The position numbers were made by a program, and so were the translations under genes. 64,000 bases of DNA, taken from the NCBI GenBank assembly GCA_020205615.1, contig CM035168.1:5398237-5462236 (forward strand), in the 5' to 3' direction. The first letter of the stretch is position 1, and the number at the start of each line of letters is the position of its first letter. This DNA is from Panax quinquefolius. Lineage: Eukaryota > Streptophyta > Magnoliopsida > Apiales > Araliaceae. Below, piece after piece: positions 1-11,990 of this stretch. Under the pieces are notes generated by a model. The model ran no database searches, was not told the origin of the DNA, and saw nothing but the letters and a program-made list of their open reading frames with translations.

Positions 1-116
1 TTGACCAACAAATAAGCTTAGGTAGGACACACTAGCGAAGGATTTACTCATCTCTCCCCTCCTAATTCTATTCCTCGATCTCCGCCGGAGATCATATCCC
101 TAAGCTCGATACCAAC
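1..116 (-). mobile_element. Element X: 5' untranslated leader of a Ty3/gypsy element leaving the window on the left
   Basis: This is the minus-strand leader of a gypsy element whose gag and pol lie left of the window. It matches the leader of the other family members (27850-28004 and 53912-54095), including the shared words CTTAGGTAGG and CTCTCCCCTCCTA. At 104-114 the plus strand reads GCTCGATACCA, the reverse complement of TGGTATCGAGC. That is a primer binding site resembling the 3' end of initiator tRNA-Met, two bases from the LTR edge as in the other copies. No coding sequence is visible. Confidence 0.75.
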
Positions 117-1227
117 TGCGTGCCCCCAAAATAGGTCCATTCCATCCAACCTATTCGAATCGCCAAATACATGGTACGACGAAAACAACTACAACTTTAT
201 TACAACAATTGTCGTCAAAATACAACAACACGTATCTTTGTAAGTTTTGATACAAATATATACCAATCGCGACTCATGTCCCAACCTTAGATAAGACGTC
301 AATGTGGCACCTTACATAAAGGTGCAAATCAAAAACTATTTTCAAATTAAAATATTTGGGAAGTGCTCAAGGAAACCTTCGTACATGGGAGGCCATACGT
401 CTAGGTTATGATAGATATCATATGTCCACAGAATTATCCTTGGTTGATCCAATAGACCCCAAAGAAAAACTCTAAGATCATATAGGTAGTGCTCGTAGAT
501 ATACTCAACAAGTGGATGTGCACAACCCTGTCTTATGATAACACGAGGTTGCATGTCATTAGACATCTTGTATGATAGTGGCAAAACACCCTTCCAAAGT
601 TGGGTTCGCCTCACCCTATTGTTGTTCACCAAAATCAATTATTAAGTGACGTATAATATATGATACACACATCTTAGGTCCTTAATAAAATTATATATTA
701 TATGTCATGCCATTTTATAATGTGTTGAGAAACTTTGACAGTCTCTGACCATCACACTATTCCCTCATTATCCTCGCCGACACCCAAATTACACTCTTAT
801 TACCTGAAAGGAATTGTGAAGCAAAAGGGTGAGCACAAATAGCTCAATAAAGAATATCATGACTAAGGATAATTAAATTATCAATAGCCTTTATCAGTAA
901 TAAATCAGAGATTTAGAACATATGGTAGATGATAAAACTTTTCAACCATAGTTGTAGCGGAACGAGCAATCCATTAGAAGAGTCAAATAGACTATAAAGT
1001 CTATTATCTTCTCTACATTAAAAGTCCACCAACAATGTTTTATCCCTGTAACACCAATCAACAGTTCCTTTCCATAATTATATGAATAACTCATAATCAT
1101 AATTGTGATTCTAATTACTCTTCTCATCCAGGACGAAAATAATTTTTATCATCTGTCTTTACCTGAAACATCAAAGATCATGGTTATACCAAATCACAGT
1201 TCCTGTTCATAATCATACTAATAAATT

Positions 1228-1420
1228 CATCTTTGCACTACGGGCCAAAGATATTCATTAACAGTTCATCTTTGCACTACAGGCCAAAGATATTCAACAA
1301 CAGGTCATCTTTGCACTACGGGCCAAAGATATTCAACAACAGATCATCTTTGCACTACAGGCCAAAGATATTCATCAATAATTCATCTTTACACTACAGG
1401 CCAAAGATATTAATATCTCA
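1228..1420. repeat. 39-bp minisatellite inside the X LTR, about five copies
   Basis: The unit TCATCTTTGCACTACGGGCC followed by AAAGATATTCAACAACAG repeats about five times with a period near 39 bp. Because the period is a multiple of three, it keeps one frame open from 1233 to 1433. The repeating peptide (LHYGPKIF and variants) is a by-product of the repeat and not a protein. Related words, TTTGCAC and CCAAAGAT, occur in the equivalent region of all LTRs of the family. Confidence 0.75.
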
Positions 1421-2754
1421 AAGAAATACATAATCATTTCAGAGTTTATATAAACCATAATTATAATCATGTTGATCAATTCACCTTTGCACTTAAGCTA
1501 AAAATATTCATTGTAAATTCAATGGTCATGATCATACCAGTCAACGATTCAACTTTGCACTACTAGCCAAAGAGAATCCATAGTCACGATCATACCAATA
1601 ATCTACCCATCTTTACACTCAAGTCAAAGATAAATTTCTTCACCGGGATTATAAAAATGTTATATATGATAATAAAAATAATATGATCAAAATATAGATT
1701 TAATCTCAAGAGTAAGATTCATAAATCAACGATAATTTGGTCAGAAAAAGAAACCAATTTTGTCGTGAATAGTAACTCATGAATAGTAACTCGTGAATAG
1801 TAACTCATGAATAGTAACCCCGACATGAAAAAGGTAGAAATTCCACAATAAAATCCATACCAATATTTCGATATAATGATATTGAAAGAATAACATTTCT
1901 TAAACTTATAAATAATTTATTTTAATTGTTTACACTTTACTAAATAAATGCATTTAATCATCCTAAAATGCCAAACTTATAAAATTTCATCACCAATAAC
2001 CAAAAGTCTCATAAAAAATCTGCATATACCTTATATAGGATTCTCAAACCATAAAATCCTATTTTCCAATTTTCTTACTTCACATAACATATTTAATTCA
2101 TTTACTCATAACTAGTCTATTTTCATGAAAAATACCAAATCAGTACAAACAAATCTTCTTTTTTAGGATTTAGTAGAATATAGTCCCATATTGAACATAT
2201 ATTTTTCTCGAAATTTTTAAAATTCATTTACTATTTTTCATATGGCCAAAACAGCCGAATATTTAGACATTTATCATAAACTGTACTTTTATCCAAAAAT
2301 TCCAAAATTTACAGAGTATACTGCTATTATATACATGTACTCCCAATAAAAATTTTACCAATTTTGGAGTTAACCACAAGGAGTTATAAGGGTTTACTTT
2401 TAAAATAGTTTTTTCTCATAAAATTCATAACTCTTAATCTATACATCCAAAAATCGCCATTTTTGGACACAATCAAGAAAACTCATCAAATTATCATTTT
2501 AAATTTTTTCTAGAATTTTTGAAGGTCCGAAAAAAGTACGAAACTGAAAAACATAATAATCCTTAAAAATCCCTTACTATCCCTTACCTCAAAAGAAACA
2601 AAGATTTAACTGGAAAATCTGGATGTAAAGTCAAGGAAACTTCCAATCGAATAAAGAACTCTCAAAGAATCTAAATACTCACAAAAATACGCTCGATCAT
2701 AAAGAGAGAAAGAAAACTTATTTCTGGTGTGATTTTCAATTCTAACCTAAGCGT

Positions 2755-2763
2755 CTATTTATA
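2755..2763 (-). promoter_or_regulatory. LTR promoter TATA box of element X
   Basis: CTATTTATA on the plus strand is TATAAATAG on the minus strand. The word is conserved at the same place in nearly every LTR of the family. It lies upstream, in the direction of transcription, of the donor-like AGGTAAGGG (2581-2589, minus strand). It is presumed to position transcription start about 30 bp downstream. Confidence 0.6.
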
Positions 2764-4639
2764 GAAAAATGCTAGAACGTCATAGGAGACTAAATAATAA
2801 AATAATATTATTATTATTCAAATTCCTACGCAAACCACCTTTGAAAAAAACTCCACCACCACCACAAAGGGGGCCCACCCCAAATTCAAAGACATGTATT
2901 CAACACCAACCAAAAGTGGGTCCCACCCAATTTTAATAAAAATTATTTTATTTTCCGAAACTTCAATAATTTATAGAAAATAGCCCGTTTATTAGAAAAA
3001 ATATGAATTTTATGTCCATTCCACACGAAATTGAATTCTCTACAACTTTGTAGCTTTAAGTTTTTTCAAATTCCAGACAGAAAATATCTGAAATCCAGAA
3101 ACGGACGATTTTCAATACCTTTTAAAATTCATAACAAATCATGCGTTAATTTTTAACGGTTCAAAATTTGTGGACATATATTCAACTTATATATGTATAA
3201 CATATCCAAAAATCACCACGATCCAACGGTCGAATTAAAATTATAACTCACGCAATAAAGCTTTAAGAACACCGATTTAATCTTTTAATACCTCCAATCC
3301 GACAAAATACTAAAAACACCTCAACATTTATTCCTTCATTATAACCACATAAAATAAATAAATCCATCATTTATATCCGCATCAAATAAATATTTCCTTA
3401 TCATATATATCAATAATTAATTATTCACAAATAATATTTCAGAATCACAATAATGACAACATCGCAGTTCCCAGGAAAGAGGGGGCTTTCCAATAAGGAT
3501 TTCTCCTTACTGGCGCGCAATTAGGTGACCAAACCTCTCATTGACAGAACTTTCTAGACATTGGCAATAATGTTATCTAATAATATTATTCAAATAATAT
3601 GAATTATTGATCCGATAATGAGAAATATCAGCGCAATGACAATTATTGAAACAACAATAATATAAAATATCAACGCAAAGAATTATTGAATTAATAAAAT
3701 AAAATATCGAATAAAGAATCTTCGTAATAATTATTGAGTAGTGTCTTCTTACGTACGAATCAATAATTCAATAATACTGTGCAATATCGTGTGCTACTGT
3801 GCAACTACAAATATTACTGTATTTTAACCACCAGGTATTCCAACAGTGTTAACGGTAACAACTACGCCGTTATTTATAAAAACTCATACTTTGTCATTTT
3901 CTTCATCCGACAGTTATTCTATTATGGGGCCCACAAATGGTTGCGCCGTCGTACGAATATTCCCAACAAAAAAATATTCCACGACCAAACGAATATTCCC
4001 CAACAACAATGAGTATTTTATAACCACTTACGTATTTTGTAAACTTTACATATATCACCCTTAACTTTACTTTTTATCAATTTAACCATTTACTGAATAG
4101 TAATTATAAGAAAAATTGAATACTTTTATTTCATAATATTCGGGGTCTTACAACAACCACAAATTATCCATGCACTACGGGCCAAGGATATTCGTGTATT
4201 CATCAATGGCCATGATCATGCCAACAATTGTCCATCAATGCACTACAGGCCAATGAGGACTTTTACCACATCATTTGTAACATTACGGTCATGATTATAC
4301 CAATTAATCCCTGGTCATAATCATACCAAGTCCAACTATGCACTACAGGCCACAGATGATTTTCAACATAATATAAACATGAGGATGATGACAATGATAA
4401 GAATTCAATAAAACAAGTTCAAGAATTAATTTATCCAGGAACTAATAACGTCCAAATTGTTAACATGATACTGCTTTGTAGAGTAAAATTCAAGAATGCT
4501 CAGAAGAATATTTCTATGAAAAGATACTGGATGAAGCGCAAATATCAAGGATATTCCACTAATTTCATGGAGTATAGAAGTCAAAGCTTTAACCAACTGA
4601 GTATAACAGAATATATGAAACTGCAAATGGATTTTTGCC

Positions 4640-5260
4640 CGCCATGCACTAATCCACGTAGACAGATCATTTTCACAATTTAATAAGAAATGAATACGAA
4701 TGGTTATTCACCATGCATGTGGTAATCCACATAGACAGGTTACTCCAACAGAATAATAAAGAAGGGAATAATAGAAGAATTTCACCATGTATGCGATAGA
4801 ATCGCATGCATGTGTTATTCTAACAAAATAATAAATAATGGAACTCAGTCACGCGAACGCACGCATGTGATATTATTCCAACGTAATAATAAAGAATAAA
4901 ATAACAAAAGACTTCACACTGTGCATGCGATAAACCGCACAAAAAAAAAAGTATTCCAACAAAATAATAAATAATGGAACCCGTGTCATGCGTAATACGC
5001 ACGCATGTGATATTCCAAATGTAATAATAAAGAATGGAATAATGAAAGAATTTCACCATGTATGCGGTACTTCGCGATATACCTGAGTTTTTCCAACATA
5101 ATAATAAAGAATAGAATAATGTAAGAATTTCATCATGTATGCGGTATTTGATGTATGTGTTTATTCTAACATAATAATAATGAATGGAATAACGTAAGAA
5201 TTTCACCAAGTATAGGGTAGCTACAGTATCAAAGTTATTCCGAAGCGTATAATAAAGAAT
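4640..5260. repeat. Tandem hairpin array in LTR c (about 70-bp units)
   Basis: There are about eight diverged units. Each is bounded by GTTATTCCA or related words and AATAATAAAGAATGGAAT. The centre of each unit is self-complementary, for example ATGTGG-TAAT-CCACAT near 4720. See the finding on covarying stems. Small open frames across it, such as 4820-5209 on the minus strand, are repeat artefacts. Confidence 0.7.
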
Positions 5261-6367
5261 GGAATAATGTAAGTTCTCTTTATGAATACGAAAGAAATAA
5301 TACCCTTTACTTGCACAACAAATAATATCCCTTACCTAAGAAGAAACCGGATATAGGAGTAGTGAAATAGCGAGAATACTTTTCTTCTTTCTCTATAGTT
5401 TTCTCTGTAGTTTCAAAGAATTCGTAAGAAATAATGAAGGAATGAGTTTCTATTTATAGGAGAATGGACTGAATAGTAACTAATTCATAAACGGTCCAGA
5501 TTGATTTACTTTTAAACGGACGGTCCATATTGATTTACTATGCAGTATTAATAAAATATTCTAATAAAACAAAAATTTTTAAATAAAATATAATATATTC
5601 TATTTATAGTCTAATAAAACAAATAATTTATAAAAGTATTCTCTTTTATATAAAAAAAAATTAATTATGCAAAATACTATGCAGTACTATCAAACACTAT
5701 GCATAATAAAATATAATATATTCTAATTATTATCTAATAAAACAAATAACTTTATAAAAGAATTTCATTTTATATAAAAAGATTTTACTATGCAAAACAC
5801 TATACATAATAGAATATAATATATTCTATTTATAGTCTAATAAAACAAATAACTTTATAAAAGTATTCTATTTTATATATAAAGCTTTTCTATTTTATTA
5901 CATTAATAATACTAATAAAATAAAATTTATATATATAATATATATATATATATATAAACTTCCGTGACTTCATAAAAAGACATCTCAATATATTTAACAA
6001 CATTTATCATCATTATTATAATTCACAATATTAATCGACCAGGTCGTTCCAGGAAAGGGGGGGCTTTCCAATAAGGATTTCTCCCTATTGACGCGCAATT
6101 AGGTGACCAAACCTCTCCTTGGCAGAACTTCTAGACATCGTTAATATTGAAAATATTAATATTAATAACTTTGTTATCTCAATTATTGATTTAATAATAT
6201 ATAAAATATCGACAATAATTGAATCAAATAACGTGAGATACTATGCAATAATTACTGTAGCAATAATTAAACAAAACTGAGTGACTTCTCACGTAAGCAT
6301 AAATAATCAATACCGTGTGCTACTATGCAACCACGCTTATTACTGTACTTTTACTACCAAGTAGTTC

Positions 6368-9340
6368 TGTGACGCCCCCAAAATAGGTATACATCACCTA
6401 TTCTGAGTCACCATATACATGGTACAGAATACAAATACAACTTAATAATACAGCTGTCGTGTAAAATACGACAAAACATTAATTGAGAGTTTTAATAAGA
6501 ATATTGTCATCTAGACAATATCCACACTCAAAGGAGTCCTCATTACATTTATGGTCACATTATTTAACAGAATAGTAAAGACTACTAATACTATCATCTG
6601 GACCGTCACTCCATTTCCCGACTAGTCCCGATTACGTTCTCATTTCCTGAAGAGAACAGTGAAAGAAAGGGGTGTGCTCAACTAGCCCAGTAAGAAATAT
6701 TATGACTAAGATAATTTAGAATAAATTATCATTAGTCTTCAACAATGTTAAACTGATAAAATATAACAAACATCAAGTTTAACTGCAACGGAACAAGCAA
6801 TCCATTAAAAGAGTCAAGTAGAGAATAAAATCTACTATCTTTTATGATTTAAAAAGGATTTTCATCACTTTTATCGCTGAGACTCAGCTGAATAAATAAT
6901 CCATATCATCCCTACACTATGGCCAAGGATATTCATTAGTATCACAACTAAAAATTATCCATGCACTACGGGCCAAGGATATTCGTGTATTCATCAATGG
7001 TCATGATCATGCCAACAACTGTCCATCAATGCACTACGGGCCAATGAGGACTTTTAACACATCATTTGTAACATTACGGTCATGATTATACCGATTAATC
7101 CCTTGTCATAATCATACCAAGTCCATCTATGCACTATAGGCCACAGATGACTTTCAACATAATATAAACATGAGGATGATGACAATGATATAAGAATTCA
7201 ATGAAACAAGTTCAAGAATTAATTTATCCAGGAACTAATAACGTCCAAATTGTTAACATGATACTTCTTTGTAGAGTAAAATTCAAGAATGCTCAGAAGA
7301 ATATTTCCATGAAAAGATACTGGATGAAGCGCATATATCAAGGATATTCCACTAATTTCATGGAGTATAAAAGCCAAAACTTTAACCAACTAATTATAAT
7401 AAAGAATGGAATAACAAAAGAAATCACTAGGCATGCGATAGATCAAGACAAACAAAAGTTATTCCAACGTAATAATAAATAACGGAACTAGGTCGGTAAA
7501 TTACATGCCAAATAGGATATTCCAACATAATAATAAAGAATGGAATAACAACAGAAATCACCATGCATACGATAGACCACCCAGACAGGTTATCCCAATA
7601 GGATAATAATTAATGGAACCAGGTCAGGCGTAATACGCACCGACAGGATATTCCAACAGAATAATAAAGAATGAAATAACAACAGAAATCACCATGCATA
7701 CGATGAAATCGCATTGCATGTGTTATTCCAATAAAATAATAATTAATGGAACCAGTCGACATTTAATAATGACCTTGTGTGATGTTCCAACAGAATAATA
7801 AAGAATGGAATAACGTAAGAATTTCATCATGTATGCGGTACTTCACATATGTATGTGTTATTCCAACATAATGATAAAGAATGGAATAACAGAAGAATTT
7901 CACCAAGTATAGGGTAACCCGTGACTGAGTTAATCCAATGTATAATAAAGAATGGAATAACAAAAGTTCTCTTCATGAATACGAAAGAAATAATACCCCT
8001 TACCTTAGAAGAAATTTGATATAGGAGTAGTGAAGTAGCAGAATACTTTTCTTCTTTCTCTCTATAGTTTCTCTGTCTGGAGTTTCAGTGAATTAGTAAG
8101 AAATAATGAAGGAATGAGCTTCTATTTATAGGAGAATGAACTAAATAATAACTAATTCATGAACGGTCCAGATCAATTTACTTTTAAACGGACGGTCCAT
8201 ATTGATTTACTATGCAGTATTAATAAAATATTCCAATAAAATAAAATCTTTTAAATAAAATATAATATATTCTATTTATAGTCTAATAAAATAAATAACT
8301 TTATAAAAGTATTTTTTTTATATGAAAAGATTTTACTATGTAAAATACTATCTATGAGCACTTATCCAAATATTATGCATAATAAAATATAATATATTCT
8401 AATTATTGTCTAATAAAATAAATAACTTTATAAAAGTATTCTGCTTTTTATAAAAAGATTTTACTATGCAAAACACTATGCATAATAAAATATAATATAA
8501 TATATTCTAATTCTTGTCTAATAAAACAAATAACTTTATAAAAGTATTCTGTTTTATATAAAAAGCTTTTCTGTTTTATTACATTAATAATACTAATAAA
8601 ACAAAATTTATATATATATAATATATATATATATATATAAACTTCCGTGACTTCATAAAAAGACACCTCAATATATCTAACAACATTTATCATCATTATT
8701 ATAATTCACAATATTAATCGACCAGGTCGTTCCCAGGAAAGAGGGGTTTTCCAATAAGGATTTCTCCCTATTGGCGCGCAATTAGGTGACCAAACCTCTC
8801 CTTGGCAGAACTTCTAGATATCGTTAATATTGTAAATAATAATATTAATAACTCTGTCATCTCAATTATTGATTTAATAATATATAAAATATCGACAATA
8901 ATTGAATCAAATAACATGAGATACTATGCAGCAATTACTGTAGCAATAACTGAACAAAACTGAGTAACTTCTCACGTAAGCATCAATAATCAATATCATG
9001 TGCTACTATGCAACCACGCGTATTACTGTACTTTTACTACCGAGTAGTTCAACAGTTTTAACGGTAAAACTTCTGCCGTTATTTTTATAAAAATATTTTT
9101 GTCATTTTCTCAATCCGATAATAATTTCGTTGTGGGGTTCACCAATGATTGTGTCGTCGTACGAATATTCCCTGTTAAAACGAATATTCCCCGACCAATC
9201 GAATATTATATAACAACTTGCGTACTTTGCAAAATTTAAAAATATTACCCACAACTATAACATAATATCAAATTTACTCCATAATATTAAAATAAATCGA
9301 GAAAAATTAAATCTTTATTCATAAAATTTGGGGTCTCACA
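6368..9340 (-). mobile_element. Solo gypsy LTR S1 with target duplication AGTTC
   Basis: This is a complete 2973-bp LTR running from TGTGACGCCCCC to GGGGTCTCACA on the plus strand, so the element is minus-oriented. The host LTR reads AGTTC immediately before it (6363-6367) and again immediately after (9341-9345). That is a perfect 5-bp duplication. No internal region is present, so the element was reduced by LTR-LTR recombination. It contains a hairpin array (about 7385-7965), a TATA box (8122-8130, minus strand), a donor-like site near 8004-8012, a TA-repeat tract (about 8609-8640) and the conserved U3 block (about 8743-8818). Confidence 0.92.
7385..7965. repeat. Tandem hairpin array in solo LTR S1
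   Basis: About eight units of roughly 70 bp carry the words GGAATAAC or GGAAC, GTTATTCC or GTTCC, and AATAATAAAGAATGG. It is the same array as in the other LTRs and lies in the predicted transcribed part of the LTR. Confidence 0.7.
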
Positions 9341-9638
9341 AGTTCAACAGTTTTAACGGTAAAACTTCCGCCGTTATTTTCATAAAAATATTTTTTTCGT
9401 TTTCTCAATCCGACAATAATTCCGTTGTGGGGTCCACTATGATTGTCTTGTCGATACGAATATTCCTGTTAAAAGAATATTCCCCGACCAATCGAATATA
9501 ATATAACAACTTGCATACTTTGCAAAATTTATAAATACTACCCACAACTATAACATTATTATCAAATCCACACCATAATATTAAAAAAAAATATTTTGAG
9601 AAATTTAAATCTTTATTCATAAAATCTGGGGTCTCACA

Positions 9639-9806
9639 GCTGATACTCCAAAAGGTTCGTGAAAACAAGCTATATGCCAAGTTGAAGAAATGCAAGTTTT
9701 GGCTTGAAGAAGTAGCATTCCTTGGGCACGTGATATCAAATCACGTAATATCTGTTGACCCAGCAAAGATTGAAGCAATTTAAAGCTGGGAGCAACCTAA
9801 GTCAGT
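9639..9806 (+). pseudogene. Element G1: gypsy reverse transcriptase fragment (upstream half)
   Basis: This is an in-frame RT segment between two LTR insertions, starting just after position 9638. It carries the RT stretch [20 protein letters not shown] followed by HVIS, which lies downstream of the catalytic FIDD in the intact copy at 36405-36743. One CAA codon has become TAA (9781-9783). The sequence stops at TCAGT (9802-9806) and continues, after a 22-kb insertion, at 32083 with the end of RT. The rest of G1 (gag, protease, RT catalytic core) would lie to the left of the window, beyond LTR c. Confidence 0.9.
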
Positions 9807-11291
9807 TGTGACGCCCCCAAAACAGGTATACATCACCCATCTTGGGTCGCCAGATACATGGTACAGAACTCAAATACAAACTTAATTATACAACTATCGG
9901 GTAAGATACGACAAAACATAGCTGAGAGTTTAAACAAGAATATTGCCTTCTAGACAATATCCATTCTCAATGGAATCCTTATTACATTTATTATCACTCT
10001 ATTTCACAGAATAGTGAGAACTACTAAAACAACCATCTGGTCCGTCACTCCATTCCCCGACACGTCCTAGCTATATTCTCATTTCCTGAATAGAATAATG
10101 AAAGAAAAGGGTGATGTGAGACCCCGGAATTTATGAATAAAGATTTGAATTTCTCAAAATATTTTTTTTTAAATATTATAGTGTGGATTTGATATAATGT
10201 TATAGTTGTAGGATATATTTACAAATTTTGCAAAGTAAGCAAGTGGTTATATAATATTCGATTGGTCTGGGAATATTCATTTTAACAGGAATATTCAATG
10301 ACGACCAAGACAATCATTAGTGGACCCCACAACTAAGTATATTATCGTAGTAATAAAACGACATAATTATCTTTTATTAAAAATAACGGCAAAAGTGTTA
10401 CCGTTAAAACTGTTGAACTACCCGGTAGTAAAAGTATAGTAATACGTGTGATTGCATAGTAGCACACAGTATTGATTATTGATGCTTACGTGAGAAGTCA
10501 CTCAGTTATACTCAATTATTGCTACAAAGAATTGCTTGCATCATATCTCTCTCATATTATTGATTCAATTATTGTCATCAGATCATCCGTGCATAATATG
10601 ATATATTATTAAATCAATAATTTAGATGACAAAGTTATTCATATTATTAAATTGCAATATTTACAATATCTAGAAGTACTTTCAAGGAGAGGTTTGGTCA
10701 TCTAATCATACTACCAATAAGGAGAAATCCTTATCTGAAAGCCCCTCTTCCTCGAACGACCCGGTTGTTAAATATTGTGAATTATAATATTAATGATGAA
10801 TAAGTTCGTGTTGATTAAAGATTAAATTGATAGTTCCATTGTGTTGGAATTATTAGTGTTAGTAAAAATTGACATTTATTTCGATAATAATTGATGTCTG
10901 GAAGTTATACTGACCAGTCGGGTAATTAATCAGATAAATAAGCAATTAATTGCTATTAATTCACATTATTATAACTATTTGTTCACATGTGTGTACTATT
11001 GATTCATATTCTTGTACTATTAGGGGAGTTTGTGCAAGATTGATAATACTTGCATGACTAAGTTAAAAATAGAGGTATAGATGGAGGTACTATACTGTAA
11101 TTCATATTTTCACATGTCTAGAACTATTAATTCACATGATTTACTATTGATTCACATGATTTACTATTAGGGGAGGTGGTGCAAGTTTGATAATACTTGC
11201 AGGACTAAATTAAAAATGATAGAAAAGAGGAAGGTATTATACTGTAATATTTTGAGCCCCAAAACGTGCAATTATCGAAACTATATTTTCC

Positions 11292-11300
11292 TATAAATAG
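11292..11300 (+). promoter_or_regulatory. LTR promoter TATA box of solo LTR S2
   Basis: TATAAATAG, followed by AAGCTCATTC, is the conserved promoter word of the family. Transcription would run rightwards through the donor-like site GTAAGG at 11432 and the hairpin array. Confidence 0.6.
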
Positions 11301-11519
11301 AAGCTCATTCCTTCATTATTTTTCACCAATTAACTAAAGCTATAGAGCAATTATTATAGAGAGAAAATATAGAGAGAAAAAAGAAGAGAAGTCTGCTACT
11401 TCACTATTCCAGTATCCAGTCTTCTTTTGAGGTAAGGGGTATTATTCTTTTGTATTCATGAAGAGAGTTGTTTCCTTTCAATACTCGTAAGGGTTGTTAT
11501 TCCATTCTTTATTATTATG

Positions 11520-11990
11520 TTGGAATAACCTGTCTATGCGAAGTACCACATACATGGTGAAATTCTTCTGTTATTCCATTCTTTATTATTTTGTTGGAAT
11601 AACCTGTCTGTGCGGTCTATCGCATGCCTGGTGAATTCTATTGTTATTTCATTCTTTATTATTCTGTTGGAACATCCTGTCTGTGCGGATTACGCATGAC
11701 CTGGTTCCATTATATATTATTCTGTTGGAACATCCTGTCTATGCGGATTACGCATGACCTGGTTCCATTCTTTATTATTCTGTTGGAATATCCTGTCTGT
11801 GCGGATTACGCATGACCTGGTTCCATTCTTTATTATTCTGTTGGGAATAACCTATCTGCGGTCTTCATCGCATGCTCGGTGAATTCTTCATTATTCCATT
11901 CTTTATTATTTTGTTGGAATAACCTGTCTATGTGGATTACCGCATGCATGGTGAATGATCCTTCGTATTCATTCCTTATTAAATTGTGGA
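11520..11990. repeat. Tandem hairpin array in solo LTR S2 (clearest copy)
   Basis: There are six to seven units of about 70 bp. In the first unit the outer arms are TGGAATAAC (11521-11529) and GTTATTCCA (11570-11578). In the third unit they are GGAAC (11669-11673) and GTTCC (11704-11708), with the inner stem TGCG-GATTA-CGCA (11684-11696). Units with GGAATAAC usually end in GTTATTCC, and units with GGAAC end in GTTCC, so the arms change together. A small open frame at 11624-11815 is a by-product. Confidence 0.75.

Larger units (their letters stand above)
117..4152 (-). mobile_element. Element X: 5' LTR, long subfamily without the hairpin array
   Basis: This is a gypsy LTR of about 4.0 kb read on the minus strand. 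Its left edge is TGCGTGCCCCC, a decayed form of the usual TGTGACGCCCCC, and its right edge is GGGGTCTTACA. It has a TATA box on the minus strand (2755-2763) and a donor-like site at about 2581-2589. It carries the conserved U3 block at 3481-3560 and a 39-bp tandem repeat at 1228-1420. It lacks the 70-bp hairpin array found in most other LTRs here, and groups with the solo LTR at 39922-42397. It is inserted in the LTR that resumes at 4153. The expected 3' target flank is ACAAC (4153-4157), but its partner is outside the window. Confidence 0.8.
4153..9638 (-). mobile_element. Gypsy LTR 'c', 5' part outside the window, interrupted by solo LTR 6368-9340
   Basis: This minus-strand LTR is visible as 4153-6367 and 9346-9638. 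Its left portion was displaced by element X. Its right edge GGGGTCTCACA (9628-9638) abuts a gypsy RT fragment, so this LTR is itself inserted in element G1; the target flank is GCTGA (9639-9643). It contains the hairpin array (about 4640-5260), a TATA box at 5450-5458 (minus strand), the conserved U3 block (6057-6138) and a TA-rich tract near 5930-5957. No coding capacity is visible. Whether it is a solo LTR or part of a fuller element cannot be told from this window. Confidence 0.8.

Noticed and set aside
342..638. A 98-codon minus-strand frame near the window start
   Set aside because: It falls inside the X LTR, has no counterpart in other LTRs and no recognisable motif. It is considered chance.
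1228..1420. Regularly spaced direct repeats resembling a CRISPR array
   Set aside because: The whole 39-bp unit repeats without unique spacers, there are no cas-like genes, and the context is a plant retrotransposon LTR.
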